In this document: positions 37,407 through 46,672 of the stretch, piece after piece
Layout: each line of letters begins with the position of its first letter
Numbering within the stretch: position 1 is the first letter of the stretch
NCBI RefSeq assembly: GCF_014850975.1
Contig: NZ_JACXST010000002.1
Span: 310,001 to 374,000, forward strand
From: Methylomonas fluvii
GTDB lineage: Bacteria > Pseudomonadota > Gammaproteobacteria > Methylococcales > Methylomonadaceae
DNA: 64,000 nt
Reading direction: 5' to 3'
Translations under genes and position numbers: made by a program
The notes under the pieces: model-generated
Database searches by the model: none
What the model was told of the DNA's origin: nothing
Seen by the model: only the letters and a program-made list of their open reading frames with translations

Positions 37407-37979
37407 ATGCCCCAGAAAAAAGTCAGATTACTTACATTGCTATTTATTGCCTGTATCCGGAATGTGGCAGCCGACTACCCGAAAACCGACGCCGATTACG
37501 CTTTCCTACCACCCTACTGCAAGGCGCGCGCATCCGATCAAAAATCGCCTGACTACCAAAGCTGGAACCGAAAACTCGGCGACGACTTCATTCATATCCA
37601 CCACTATTGCGCAGGCTTACACACCATGAATTTGGCCTTCAGAACCCATGACGAGGCTGAAAAACAGTATAAATACCGCACGGCAGTGGGAGATCTTCTA
37701 TATGTACCGGATCACGCCTCGCCTACTTTTAAGTTAATGCCAAAAATATTTTACGATGTCGGTCAAGCCTACCAATTCATGGGCGAAATCGATGAAGCAA
37801 TTGCTGCCAACTTAAAGAGTATTTCGCTTGATAAAAACAACTCTTTTCCTTATGCCGCCTTGAGTAGTTTGTATCAAAGAAAAAATATGAAAGCAGAAGC
37901 TAAAAGCATTTTAGAAAAAGGCTTGGAACACAACCCTAACTCGAAAATCTTGCTTAAACGCATGAAGAATTTCAAATAA
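37407..37979 (+). CDS. Secreted TPR-like protein with conserved Cys/His N-domain
   Basis: 190-residue protein with an N-terminal signal peptide (about 1-22, cleaved near NVAA). A conserved-looking N-terminal region contains LPPYCKAR and FIHIHHYCAGLHTMNLAFR, and the rest holds two tetratricopeptide-like helix pairs (about 105-180, GQAYQFMGEIDEAIAANLKS). Similar proteins occur in other bacterial polysaccharide clusters, but no function is known. The two Cys could form a disulfide in the periplasm. It lies between the GT4 gene and the ABC exporter, 20 bp after the former. Confidence 0.8.
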   Translation: MPQKKVRLLTLLFIACIRNVAADYPKTDADYAFLPPYCKARASDQKSPDYQSWNRKLGDDFIHIHHYCAGLHTMNLAFRTHDEAEKQYKYRTAVGDLLYVPDHASPTFKLMPKIFYDVGQAYQFMGEIDEAIAANLKSISLDKNNSFPYAALSSLYQRKNMKAEAKSILEKGLEHNPNSKILLKRMKNFK

Positions 37980-38042
37980 TCCCCATCTCTAATTAAAAGC
38001 TTAACCGCTATCGATTGGATTATTCAGTTAAAATAAATACCC

Positions 38043-38861
38043 ATGTTACGAATCGCCAAAAACTTATACACCTACAGAGAGCTGATAGCCGCACTCACTT
38101 GGAAAAACATCGTTATCCGCTATAAACAAGCATACCTCGGAATTTTATGGGCCGTATTAAAGCCTATTATGCTAATGCTGGTATTTACCTTGGTTAAAGG
38201 TTTTGTGGGCATAGAAACCGGTGGCTTACCTTATCCGCTTATTACGTTTGCAGCACTAATACCTTGGGTATTTTTTCAGGAATCGGTTTCTGAAGGCGTC
38301 AATAGCGTGACTTCTAATGCCAATTTGATCAAAAAAATATATTTCCCGCGTGAAGTGTTTCCGTTAACCGCGATGGTTACCAAACTAGTGGAATTAGTTA
38401 TCAGCTTTGCTATTTTAGCTGCCATGATGATTTATTATCATGTCATGCCCACTCTGCATGCAGTCTGGATACCTGTTTTCGTGCTGTACACCATGATAGC
38501 CGCATTAACAATCAGCTTCTTTGGCGCAGCGATGAATGTATACTACCGCGATATAGCTCAGGCAATACCAATAGCATTATCTTTATTGATGTATGGTTCC
38601 CCAGTCATCTATCCGTTGAGCTTGGTGCAAAAGAAATTAGTTATCGAACAAGCAGCCGGCGCGTGGTCTAACGATTTATATTTCTTATACACCCTTAATC
38701 CTTTAGTGGGCATTATAGATGGATTTCAAAGTGTTTTAATTCGAGCAACCGAGCCCGATTTAAATGTAATTTATCCGGGGTTAATTTTGATTTTGGTAAT
38801 ACTGCCGTTCAGCTATTGGTTTTTTAAGCGCGCGGAAAGTTGGTTTGCCGATGTCATATAA
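38043..38861 (+). CDS. wzm: ABC-2 type polysaccharide exporter permease (Wzm)
   Basis: 272-residue inner-membrane permease with six predicted helices. ENIVIRYKQAYLGILWAVLKPIMLMLVFTL-like residues 19-50 are the typical start of O-antigen/capsule ABC-2 permeases. It forms a transporter with the ATPase encoded 43 bp downstream and exports a lipid-linked polysaccharide across the inner membrane. This route does not need a Wzx flippase or Wzy polymerase, and neither is seen in the window. The 63-bp gap before it is AT-rich. Confidence 0.93.
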   Translation: MLRIAKNLYTYRELIAALTWKNIVIRYKQAYLGILWAVLKPIMLMLVFTLVKGFVGIETGGLPYPLITFAALIPWVFFQESVSEGVNSVTSNANLIKKIYFPREVFPLTAMVTKLVELVISFAILAAMMIYYHVMPTLHAVWIPVFVLYTMIAALTISFFGAAMNVYYRDIAQAIPIALSLLMYGSPVIYPLSLVQKKLVIEQAAGAWSNDLYFLYTLNPLVGIIDGFQSVLIRATEPDLNVIYPGLILILVILPFSYWFFKRAESWFADVI

Positions 38862-38904
38862 TATTCGGCAAAAAACTTCAAAATTACATCATTAATTAAC
38901 ATAT

Positions 38905-40164
38905 ATGGCCATCATAGAAGTCAACCACCTCACCAAGGAATATCAACTCGGTCACCTCACCAGTCTGAAGGAAACCGCTTTAAATACCATGAGACGCCTC
39001 GCCTTCCAACCGGTCCACGAGCGCGAGCGCTTCAAAGCACTTGACGATGTCAATTTTCACATCAACGAAGGCGAAGTGGTCGGTATCATCGGCCATAACG
39101 GCGCAGGTAAAAGCACTCTGCTCAAGCACTTGGCCAATATCAGCAAGCCGACGAAAGGTAGCGTTGCGGTAAGAGGCAGCATTGCCCCCCTGATTGAAGT
39201 AGGGGCTGGAGTAAACCCTGAATTAACCGGGCGCGAAAATATTTTTTTAAATGGCGCAATTTTAGGCATCCCCAAAAAAATAATTCAGAAAAAGCTAGAT
39301 GACATTATAAGTTTTTCTGAACTGGAGCAATTTATAGACACACCAGTTAAACGTTACAGCTCAGGAATGACAGTAAAACTTGGATTTTCCATCGCTACTA
39401 GTCTAGATGCTGATATTTTGATAATCGACGAAGTTCTAGCTGTTGGCGATCTAGCCTTTCAAAGGAAGTGTTTCGATAAAATGGAAAGTATGATTGTTCA
39501 TCAAGGAAAAACAGTTTTACTTGTTAGCCACAACATTCGGCAAATCGAGAGAATTTGCAAACGAGTCATTTTAATGGACCACGGAAAAATATTGTCTGAC
39601 GGAAATCCTTCGAAAGTGTGCGGACTATTTTATACTCAAAGTGACGATAAAATAAAAACACAGAGCGGGGGAGGTAATATAAGCTCACGAAAGGAACAGT
39701 CAGGAGAAATAGAGTTAATTTCGGTAGAATTAACCAACCAACAAGGCAACATTGTTGACAAAATAGCTTACAATGAAGACGTTACTTTCAATTTAAAATT
39801 TAAAATCAATAATATTTTAGAGCATCCTAATTTTGGATTTGGAATTCACACTACTGATTTCCTTTATCTTGCTACTGAAATCACTGAAGAAAAATACAAG
39901 GATCAAATTCTATCTCCAGGAAATTATACGCTATCTATAAGGATCCCTAACTTCCCTTTTCTACCCGGAGTTTTTTCAATTCGTGTAGGGGTGCAGGCTG
40001 GAAAGATAGCGAGGAATATTTTTTATCAAGAAAACATACTACCATTTCAAGTAAAAAATACCACAGAAGAGCGCACTCAAAGTATGTCAGAAGGCTTTAT
40101 TCATTTAAATGGGAATTGGAATTTATTTCATAATCTTGGAGATACCCAATGTATTGGAGAATAG
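38905..40164 (+). CDS. wzt: Polysaccharide ABC exporter ATPase with carbohydrate-binding C-domain (Wzt)
   Basis: 419-residue ATPase. Walker A GHNGAGKST is at about 63-71, the ABC signature YSSGM at 151-155, Walker B ILIIDE at 171-176 and the H-loop His at 209. Residues about 260-405 form a Wzt C-terminal carbohydrate-binding domain, which in O9a/O8 systems recognises the finished glycan's end group. DNA up to roughly 39,220 has GC near 50-55%. From about residue 108 it falls to about 30%, while the protein stays continuous. The change lies just past the Walker A region, so the glycan-recognition half may have been replaced by recombination. Confidence 0.94.
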   Translation: MAIIEVNHLTKEYQLGHLTSLKETALNTMRRLAFQPVHERERFKALDDVNFHINEGEVVGIIGHNGAGKSTLLKHLANISKPTKGSVAVRGSIAPLIEVGAGVNPELTGRENIFLNGAILGIPKKIIQKKLDDIISFSELEQFIDTPVKRYSSGMTVKLGFSIATSLDADILIIDEVLAVGDLAFQRKCFDKMESMIVHQGKTVLLVSHNIRQIERICKRVILMDHGKILSDGNPSKVCGLFYTQSDDKIKTQSGGGNISSRKEQSGEIELISVELTNQQGNIVDKIAYNEDVTFNLKFKINNILEHPNFGFGIHTTDFLYLATEITEEKYKDQILSPGNYTLSIRIPNFPFLPGVFSIRVGVQAGKIARNIFYQENILPFQVKNTTEERTQSMSEGFIHLNGNWNLFHNLGDTQCIGE

Positions 40165-40811
40165 AAAAGCTCAAGCACTCAATCATGAGCTTTAGCCTTG
40201 AACTAGCAATAAAACTTAGAGCCATATTGTGGAAGATAAAAGAAAAGAATTATCCAAAGTCTAAAGATGGAAAGATTCTTTTCCACATCGGATGTGGCGA
40301 TATTAATTCACCTGAATTTATTAATATAGACGCACGAAAAGACAAGCACGTTCACATAGTTACGCACAATATTTCCAGATTATGGATGATTCCCTCCGAC
40401 ACTGCTGATCTTATTTACATGTGTCACATTTTAGAACATGTACCGAGGTATCATGTAGCAACAGTACTAAAAGAAATGTACAGGATATTAAAACCTAACG
40501 GAAAGTTAAGACTATCTGTACCAGATTTCGACTGTATAGTTGCCATATATCAAGATACAAATAATGATATACAGTTGATTTCACCTCCTCTGATGGGCGG
40601 ACAAGATTACCCAGAGAACTTCCATTTTGAAGTATACAATAAATCTCATTTGGAAAAAACGCTGCAATTAAATGGATTTTGTAATATTTTACCCTGGGAC
40701 CCCAACAAAGTAGAACATCACAATTTCAACGACTGGGCATCTAAGACGATTACGATCAGTGATAAAGAATACGTAATCAGTCTCAACCTAGAAGCATCTA
40801 AAATTGCATAG
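40149..40811 (+). CDS. SAM-dependent methyltransferase
   Basis: 220-residue class I methyltransferase. The SAM-binding LFHIGCGDINSPEFINID is near residues 44-61, and IYMCHILEHVPRYH is the later Asp/Glu-His segment typical of small-molecule methyltransferases. It may methylate the glycan's terminal sugar, which in Wzt-type systems can stop chain growth and mark the end for the Wzt C-domain; that role is inference from position. The start used is ATG 40149, overlapping the wzt end by 16 bp. ATG 40185 (MSFSLELAI) is an alternative. It is AT-rich like the wzt 3' half. Confidence 0.85.
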   Translation: MYWRIEKLKHSIMSFSLELAIKLRAILWKIKEKNYPKSKDGKILFHIGCGDINSPEFINIDARKDKHVHIVTHNISRLWMIPSDTADLIYMCHILEHVPRYHVATVLKEMYRILKPNGKLRLSVPDFDCIVAIYQDTNNDIQLISPPLMGGQDYPENFHFEVYNKSHLEKTLQLNGFCNILPWDPNKVEHHNFNDWASKTITISDKEYVISLNLEASKIA

Positions 40812-40821
40812 CAAACTTACA

Positions 40822-41709
40822 ATGACCCAAAACACAGAGTATTGGCCAAAAATCTCAGTTATAACTCCTTCCTTTAATCAAGGGGGATTTATTGAAAAAA
40901 CCATAACTTCGGTTTTGTCTCAAAGCTATCCAAATTTGGAATTTATCATAGTTGATGGCGGAAGCTCTGATAACACAGTTGAAGTTATTAAGAAATATGA
41001 AAACAGCTTGCATTATTGGGTCAGCGAACCTGACCGCGGCCAGAGCCACGCCATTAACAAAGGAATGGCTATAGCCACAGGTGAAATACTAACTTGGTTA
41101 AACTCCGACGACATATATTTACCTGGAGCTCTTCATCGCTTCGCTAGTGCGTTTCAAGAAAACCCAGATATCGGCATTGTGGTCGGTGAAGGAAGAATCG
41201 TTGATTTGCAAGGCAAAGAAATCTATTATGCCAGACCGAATGCCGAAATAAACCTAACTAGTTTGTACGGATGGCTGAACGATGGGGATTTCCTTCAACC
41301 GTCAAGTGCTTTTTCGCGTACAGCTTGGTATCAGTCAGGGCCAATTGACGAATCAGTTCATATAGCTTTGGATGTTGATTTATGGCTTAGGATGGCAAAA
41401 AACGGAGTCATATTCAAGAGTGTCAACGAGCTACTCTCCGAAGCATTAAGCCATCCAAACGCCAAAACCACAGCCTTTGAAAAGCTAATGTTTTTAGACT
41501 GCTCCATGGTCATTATCCAGCACGGTGGCAGAAAATATGTAGAAAAACAACTAATTGATTTAGTTAACAAATACTCCTGGTATGACAAAAATTATCAGAT
41601 TATTGTTAATAATCCAATAATCAAAATCCTTAGACCAATCATAAAACGTATAGCAAGAAATGAAGACCAGTATTGGAGTGAGTTTATTCCGCCTTGGCTA
41701 AAGAAATAG
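40822..41709 (+). CDS. Glycosyltransferase family 2
   Basis: 295-residue GT-A enzyme from the ATG at 40822; the TTG at 40804 is less likely. Motifs are SVITPSFNQGGFIEKTI, IIVDGGSSDNT near 40-50, and LNSDDIYLPGA, the DXD-like metal site, near 95-105. No membrane helices are evident. It is AT-rich and lies in the block of changed composition. The methyltransferase gene precedes it by 10 bp. The sugar specificity is unknown. Confidence 0.9.
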   Translation: MTQNTEYWPKISVITPSFNQGGFIEKTITSVLSQSYPNLEFIIVDGGSSDNTVEVIKKYENSLHYWVSEPDRGQSHAINKGMAIATGEILTWLNSDDIYLPGALHRFASAFQENPDIGIVVGEGRIVDLQGKEIYYARPNAEINLTSLYGWLNDGDFLQPSSAFSRTAWYQSGPIDESVHIALDVDLWLRMAKNGVIFKSVNELLSEALSHPNAKTTAFEKLMFLDCSMVIIQHGGRKYVEKQLIDLVNKYSWYDKNYQIIVNNPIIKILRPIIKRIARNEDQYWSEFIPPWLKK

Positions 41710-41821
41710 ATTTATTTAATTAAAACCGAAATTTTAAATAAGTTTAAATATCAATAAAATCTTACTAAATAAATATGCCCAAGTTAAAAACCACAACAAA
41801 TTATCGAATTCCCTATGCACC

Positions 41822-41843
41822 AGAGCCTAAAATTTTAGCCTCT
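41822..41843. repeat. 22-bp inverted repeat in the intergenic gap
   Basis: Near-perfect palindrome with CTAAAATTTTAG at its centre and AGAG/CTCT outer arms, one C-C mismatch. It sits in the 236-bp AT-rich gap between the GT2 gene and the GT4 gene at 41946. It may be a weak terminator or operator. No poly-T run follows closely. Confidence 0.5.
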
Positions 41844-41931
41844 AAAACATTTTACTTGGGATTCCCTTACAGCTAAATTCCTTCCCAATATTAAAACCCA
41901 TCCTTTAGAGATTAAAATCACCAAAAAAGCC

Positions 41932-41940
41932 TGTTATAAT
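41932..41940 (+). promoter_or_regulatory. Extended -10 element just before a glycosyltransferase start
   Basis: TGTTATAAT at 41932-41940 matches the extended -10 (TGnTATAAT), but no good -35 is visible. It lies 5 nt before the ATG at 41946, so transcription would start at or near the start codon and the mRNA would be nearly leaderless. Either the true start is further in, or the match is chance in AT-rich DNA. Confidence 0.35.
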
Positions 41941-41945
41941 AGAAT

Positions 41946-43145
41946 ATGAATATTCAAATAATCAGCATGTGGTTGCCAATGCCCGACCGAGCATCCGCCG
42001 ATCTTCGTTTTTATACTTTTCTAAAAATTTTATCCAAGTCGCATCAAATTACCATCTGTCCATTTAATTTAAACGAACAAGTTGAAGAAATTGGAGAAGA
42101 AGCAGTTCAAGGCTATCTAAATATACTCAAGAACCTTAACATTCGTCTCGGTACTACAGATGTATTAACAACTCTTAGAATCGAAAAATTCGACATTGTT
42201 ATTTTTGAATATTTTCATTACGTTAATCGCTATATTGACTTTGTTAGATTTTTTCAACCGAAGGCCCGTATTTTAGTTGATTCAGTTGACATTACTTATA
42301 ATCGATTCTTCTCTAAGGCCAACTTAACCAAAGACCCTGCTGATTTTAAATACGCTGAAACTATAAAAAATGAAGAACTTTCAGCCTATGCTAGATCTGA
42401 CATGACTATCACAGTAACAATTGATGATGATTTACTGCTTAAAAAAGATATTTCCAATATAAAAACCTGTATTCTTCCTAATATCCATAAGATTCCTGAA
42501 CGGTTCTCGCGCACTCCACCTTATACCAAATTATTGTTTGTTGGTGCTTTCAAACACGAACCGAATATTGATGCCATTCATTATTTCTGCAACGAGATTT
42601 TTCCAAAAATATTAGAAGTCAATCCTAATTTCCAACTGGAGGTAGTCGGACCCAATCCACCAGAATCGGTTCTACAGCTACAATCTGAAAATATTTTTAT
42701 TCGTGGATTTATTGAAGATCTGGAAGAGCATTACCGTAACGCTCACATATCTATTGCCCCACTACGCTTTGGCGGAGGGATGAAGGGTAAAATAGGTGAG
42801 GCATTGAGTTACGGCATACCTGTAGTGACCACCCAAATAGGTGCCGAAGGGTTCGGGCTATCGAATAATGAAAATATTCTAGTCGCAGAAACTCCAAATC
42901 AATTTGCCGAACTTGTCTTAAAAATTAGTAGCGATGAAGCGCTTTACGAAAAGCTATCAATCAATGGATATAACTTCATTAAAGACAGATATTCCGAAGA
43001 TGCAACCACCAAAAGAATCACAGAGATAATAGACTCTATCCCGCTAATTACACCAAAAAAACTAGACTTCATTAAAAGGATAATAATGTTTGCAAAGTTC
43101 AGTTACAACCGACATTTTGGTTGGCGGCTAAACAATATTAAATAA
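41946..43145 (+). CDS. Glycosyltransferase family 4
   Basis: 399-residue GT-B enzyme. The donor site is clear in the C-terminal half: FVGAFKHEPNIDAI, IRGFIEDLEEHYRNA and APLRFGGGMKGKIGEALSYGIPVVTT, the E-x7-E region. The N-terminal half is a less conserved acceptor domain. No ribosome-binding site precedes the ATG at 41946. Base composition is AT-rich (close to 35% GC by eye), in contrast with the gene at 43196, so this seems to be the last gene of the AT-rich insert. No sugar specificity can be given. Confidence 0.9.
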   Translation: MNIQIISMWLPMPDRASADLRFYTFLKILSKSHQITICPFNLNEQVEEIGEEAVQGYLNILKNLNIRLGTTDVLTTLRIEKFDIVIFEYFHYVNRYIDFVRFFQPKARILVDSVDITYNRFFSKANLTKDPADFKYAETIKNEELSAYARSDMTITVTIDDDLLLKKDISNIKTCILPNIHKIPERFSRTPPYTKLLFVGAFKHEPNIDAIHYFCNEIFPKILEVNPNFQLEVVGPNPPESVLQLQSENIFIRGFIEDLEEHYRNAHISIAPLRFGGGMKGKIGEALSYGIPVVTTQIGAEGFGLSNNENILVAETPNQFAELVLKISSDEALYEKLSINGYNFIKDRYSEDATTKRITEIIDSIPLITPKKLDFIKRIIMFAKFSYNRHFGWRLNNIK

Positions 43146-43195
43146 ATTTAACTTGATCATACTCCGACACTTTTCGTGATTCGACCGCCCCCAAA

Positions 43196-44593
43196 ATGAT
43201 TACGCCGTACAAACCCAAAAAAATTCTCTTCGTACAACACGGTGCTACCGTGATGGGTGGCGTCGAGCGGCTGTTATTACAAATCTCGGACTCCTACCGA
43301 GACAGAGGTATCGAATCCATCGTGGTATTGCCCGAAGACGGGGAGCTAGTGACCCGTTTAAATGCTATCGGCATAAAAACCCATATTGTCCCCAGCATTT
43401 TATTCCCTGGCTCAAACAATACCGGCATCAATCTATACCTTGCAGGCACTATCGAACGAGCGCAAGCGGTATTGCAGATCATTAAAGACGAAACAATCGA
43501 TATAGTTCATACCAATACTGTCTATCCCTTCGACGGCGCTTTAGCGGCAAAAATGGCCAATATTCCGCATATCTGGCATGTGCATAGTAACTTCGATATC
43601 GATACCACTCCTACGCTGCTAAGGGCTTATGACTTATCCGATCAATCGATTAAAGCGCTTTACGCCGCTCTCAGCGATACTTTGGTAGGGGTAAGCAGCC
43701 GCACGTTGAAATTTTTTGAAGGAGATCACCAAATTTCCTCGCGTGTCATTTTGAACGCAATCAAGATAGACGAGTTTGATCAGAAAACCTTATGGCACAG
43801 CGGCGAATCAGACTTACGCAATTTATTGAAACTTAATAGCAATGAACCGATAGTCGGCTTCGTTGGCAGGATATGCGATCAGAAAGACCCTTTAACATTT
43901 GTGCGCGCGGCCAAAATTATTTCCGAAAAGAATCCGAAAGCGCATTTTGTAATCATTGGCCCCCCAGATGATAAAACTCTAAAAAAACTAGTCGAGGACG
44001 AAATAAGCAGTTCTAGGAATCCAAGCCATTTCCATTTCCTGGGCGAAAGAGAGGATGTTCCTGCGCTGTTGCCGCAATTCAGCGTGATACTCATCACATC
44101 GATATTCGAGGGACTTGCCGGCGTCTGCCTTGAGGCCCTTGCAGCACGCTGCCCCACCGTGTCAACACGTTGTGGAGGTTCTGAGGATGTGATTGTTGAC
44201 GGTGAATACGGTTTTTTGGTCGATATAGGAGATTATGAAACTATCGCGCAAAAGGCTCTGATAATTATTGAAAACCCTGAACTCTCCACTAACTTAAAGA
44301 TTTCCGGCAGAAAAATAGTTGAAGAAAACTTTTCCTGGGAATGCTTTATCGATAATTTTATAGCTTTATATTCTGAATTACTGAAAAAGAATAATGATCG
44401 GCAAAAATCCGGCCCGGCTTTGGAGCTCTGCTTTCATCTCATTGCACAAAATGCTGAGCTTAACTTAAAGCTCGAAGCTCACAATTCTAGACTTATTGAA
44501 TTAGAAGGTTTTTTTGAGCGGCTGCAAAACACCAATGTATACCGCCTCACCAAGTATATTTATAAAATACTTGGTGGGCATGTAAGATCATAA
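43196..44593 (+). CDS. Glycosyltransferase family 4 with C-terminal helical tail
   Basis: 465-residue GT-B enzyme. KILFVQHGATVMGGVERLLL at about 8-27 is the acceptor-side loop, and FEGLAGVCLEALAARCPTVSTRCGGSEDV at about 305-333 is the donor-binding E-x7-E region. The last ~65 residues form a helical, probably coiled-coil tail with Glu/Leu/Asn repeats, which may aid membrane or partner binding. The DNA is back to the GC level of the upstream genes. It has the same plan as the gene at 46669, which also carries a C-terminal helical tail. Confidence 0.9.
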   Translation: MITPYKPKKILFVQHGATVMGGVERLLLQISDSYRDRGIESIVVLPEDGELVTRLNAIGIKTHIVPSILFPGSNNTGINLYLAGTIERAQAVLQIIKDETIDIVHTNTVYPFDGALAAKMANIPHIWHVHSNFDIDTTPTLLRAYDLSDQSIKALYAALSDTLVGVSSRTLKFFEGDHQISSRVILNAIKIDEFDQKTLWHSGESDLRNLLKLNSNEPIVGFVGRICDQKDPLTFVRAAKIISEKNPKAHFVIIGPPDDKTLKKLVEDEISSSRNPSHFHFLGEREDVPALLPQFSVILITSIFEGLAGVCLEALAARCPTVSTRCGGSEDVIVDGEYGFLVDIGDYETIAQKALIIIENPELSTNLKISGRKIVEENFSWECFIDNFIALYSELLKKNNDRQKSGPALELCFHLIAQNAELNLKLEAHNSRLIELEGFFERLQNTNVYRLTKYIYKILGGHVRS

Positions 44594-44623
44594 AAACCAA
44601 CCATGCATATTAGGCCAAACTAA

Positions 44624-46672
44624 ATGGTGCCGCCATCCATCAGCGTCATAATGGCCGTTTACAATACCGAACGGTATTTAGCTGAAGCCATTCAGAGTAT
44701 TCTGTCGCAATCCTTCACGGACTTTGAATTGGTGATTGTCGATGACGGGAGCACCGATGGCAGCCCGGAGATTTTGAGAAAACTCGCCCAACAAGATTCG
44801 CGTATCAAACTCATCACTCAAGTCAATGCCGGCATAGGCGCAGCAACCCAAAGAGGCATTACCGAAAGCCAAGGCGAATATATCGCCATTATGGACTCCG
44901 ACGATATTTCCCTCCCCAAACGTCTGGTTTTGCAAAAACAGTTTCTCGATCAGCATCGGGACATCGACGCGGTAGGCAGCCAATGGCGAATGTTGCACGC
45001 CGACGGTCGAGATATTGGTATCGATACGCATCCTATTGATTCGGAGAGAATTTCGGTGTTGATGTACGCATTTTTTTCGCTGCATCACCCGACCACGATG
45101 ATTAGACGACGCGCATTGGAAAAAGTGGGCGGATACTCCTTAGACCGCAGTTGTCTGGTACCCGACTACGACGTATTTATGCGCATGCAATTGGCCGGAT
45201 CCCGCTTCGCCAATCTGCCGGAAATTCTGTTCATCTGGCGCTTAAATCCAGCCAGTACTACACACCACAAAGCGCGTGCACAGGGTGCCTCAGTAGCGGA
45301 GGTTCGCGATGCGGGATTTAACCGACTGCTGTTAAATAATCCTCGGCAAGCAGCGGACACTGCAAAAACGGTTGTTTGTTCTTTTCCAACCGGCACATGG
45401 CAAGACGAACGAATCAAGCAACTATTACCCGCGCGCGGGCCGTCCTTGTTGTATCGCACCTGGCTGAATCTGCCAGACGATACGTCGGGAGACCGTCTTA
45501 ACAAGGCGCTGGTCTTTTGGCTGGAAAAGCCGGAGCTCTATTGCGAAACTTTGCGCGAACAACTGCTCGCCAACGACAAGCCTTGGTGGGCGGCACTACT
45601 CAATGCTTACCGCGGCATCGACAACCTAGACCCAACCCTGAACGCCACTATACTGGCGATTATCCCCAGCAATCAGACAGCGGTAAGTTTATTCGTCACT
45701 TATGACCAAGCTAGCGAAGATTTCAATCAACGTCTGCAACAAGCCTTCGCCTTGAAGGCTCAAGCCAAGTTTTCGATAGAAATTATTGTAGTTTCGGTCA
45801 AACCAGAACTTAGTCTGAAACCTTTTATCCCGTTACTTGCCACTCATGATTGTATCTTCGATGAAAACGGCCTTGCGTGGCACACGGCATTGCATAAAGC
45901 TAAAGGTGCTTATTTTGCATATTTGGAAGACCACTTTAGATTCAATATCGATGTAATATTGAAACTCCTTGCACATCACATCCAGCACAAAACATCTATT
46001 TCATTTATGCTGGATACTCGCTACTTTAGCGAAGCATGTGATGAAAAAGGTCAGCCGGCTCTAGACAATCAATTTCATCCAGTTTGGACACGTAGCACTC
46101 TACTTGGAAATAATCGTGTCCAGTCTAGTCACTTTATTCATCATCGCTCTTTATTAGACAACTTAAAAGGCAATTTAGCAGAGCTGGGTGTGGCAACAGG
46201 GCGATACTTGGGTAGATATTTGGCAATTAGAAACGAATTTAACATTATTGATGGAGCTGTTAGCTATTTTATACCTGGAATAATTTTAAATGCCAACCCA
46301 TTACCTTTATTTCAACAAACTATTGGCGATTGGTATCTGGATTATGGCATGACAAATTTTCCTGATCTTGCATACCATGACAACTTGTCAAAATCTGAAA
46401 TTGCGTATTATGCTCAAACCCTTTCAACAGCTTGGCTCAACAACAATTTACTTGTATACCCAGGCAATATATCGGTACTGGAAAGCTTCTACCTCAATCG
46501 CGTCAATTTAGCGATCAGGATACCATTATTTAGATATTTACTGGCACACAACAAGAAAACTTATTTACTCGCGCTCTGGCGGAAGAAGGATTATCTAAAT
46601 GCAGCTTTGGCTTTATTTTATTGTGTTTATCAGGCCATAGCCCTTCGTTTGTTTGCTCCGCACAAAAAATGA
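44624..46672 (+). CDS. Large two-domain GT2 glycosyltransferase
   Basis: 682-residue protein. The N-terminal GT-A domain (about 1-235) is a normal GT2: SVIMAVYNTERYLAEAIQSI, VIVDDGSTDGSPEI and MDSDDISLPKR as the DXD site. Residues about 340-600 look like a second, degenerate GT-A domain: the segment around GLAWHTALHKAKGAYFAYLE has the spacing of the GT2 nucleotide-binding and metal regions, but the acidic metal motif reads LEDHF. There are no obvious membrane helices, apart from a short C-terminal hydrophobic stretch. A processive or dual-function enzyme is possible but not shown. The ATGA overlap with the next gene suggests coupling. Confidence 0.87.
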   Translation: MVPPSISVIMAVYNTERYLAEAIQSILSQSFTDFELVIVDDGSTDGSPEILRKLAQQDSRIKLITQVNAGIGAATQRGITESQGEYIAIMDSDDISLPKRLVLQKQFLDQHRDIDAVGSQWRMLHADGRDIGIDTHPIDSERISVLMYAFFSLHHPTTMIRRRALEKVGGYSLDRSCLVPDYDVFMRMQLAGSRFANLPEILFIWRLNPASTTHHKARAQGASVAEVRDAGFNRLLLNNPRQAADTAKTVVCSFPTGTWQDERIKQLLPARGPSLLYRTWLNLPDDTSGDRLNKALVFWLEKPELYCETLREQLLANDKPWWAALLNAYRGIDNLDPTLNATILAIIPSNQTAVSLFVTYDQASEDFNQRLQQAFALKAQAKFSIEIIVVSVKPELSLKPFIPLLATHDCIFDENGLAWHTALHKAKGAYFAYLEDHFRFNIDVILKLLAHHIQHKTSISFMLDTRYFSEACDEKGQPALDNQFHPVWTRSTLLGNNRVQSSHFIHHRSLLDNLKGNLAELGVATGRYLGRYLAIRNEFNIIDGAVSYFIPGIILNANPLPLFQQTIGDWYLDYGMTNFPDLAYHDNLSKSEIAYYAQTLSTAWLNNNLLVYPGNISVLESFYLNRVNLAIRIPLFRYLLAHNKKTYLLALWRKKDYLNAALALFYCVYQAIALRLFAPHKK

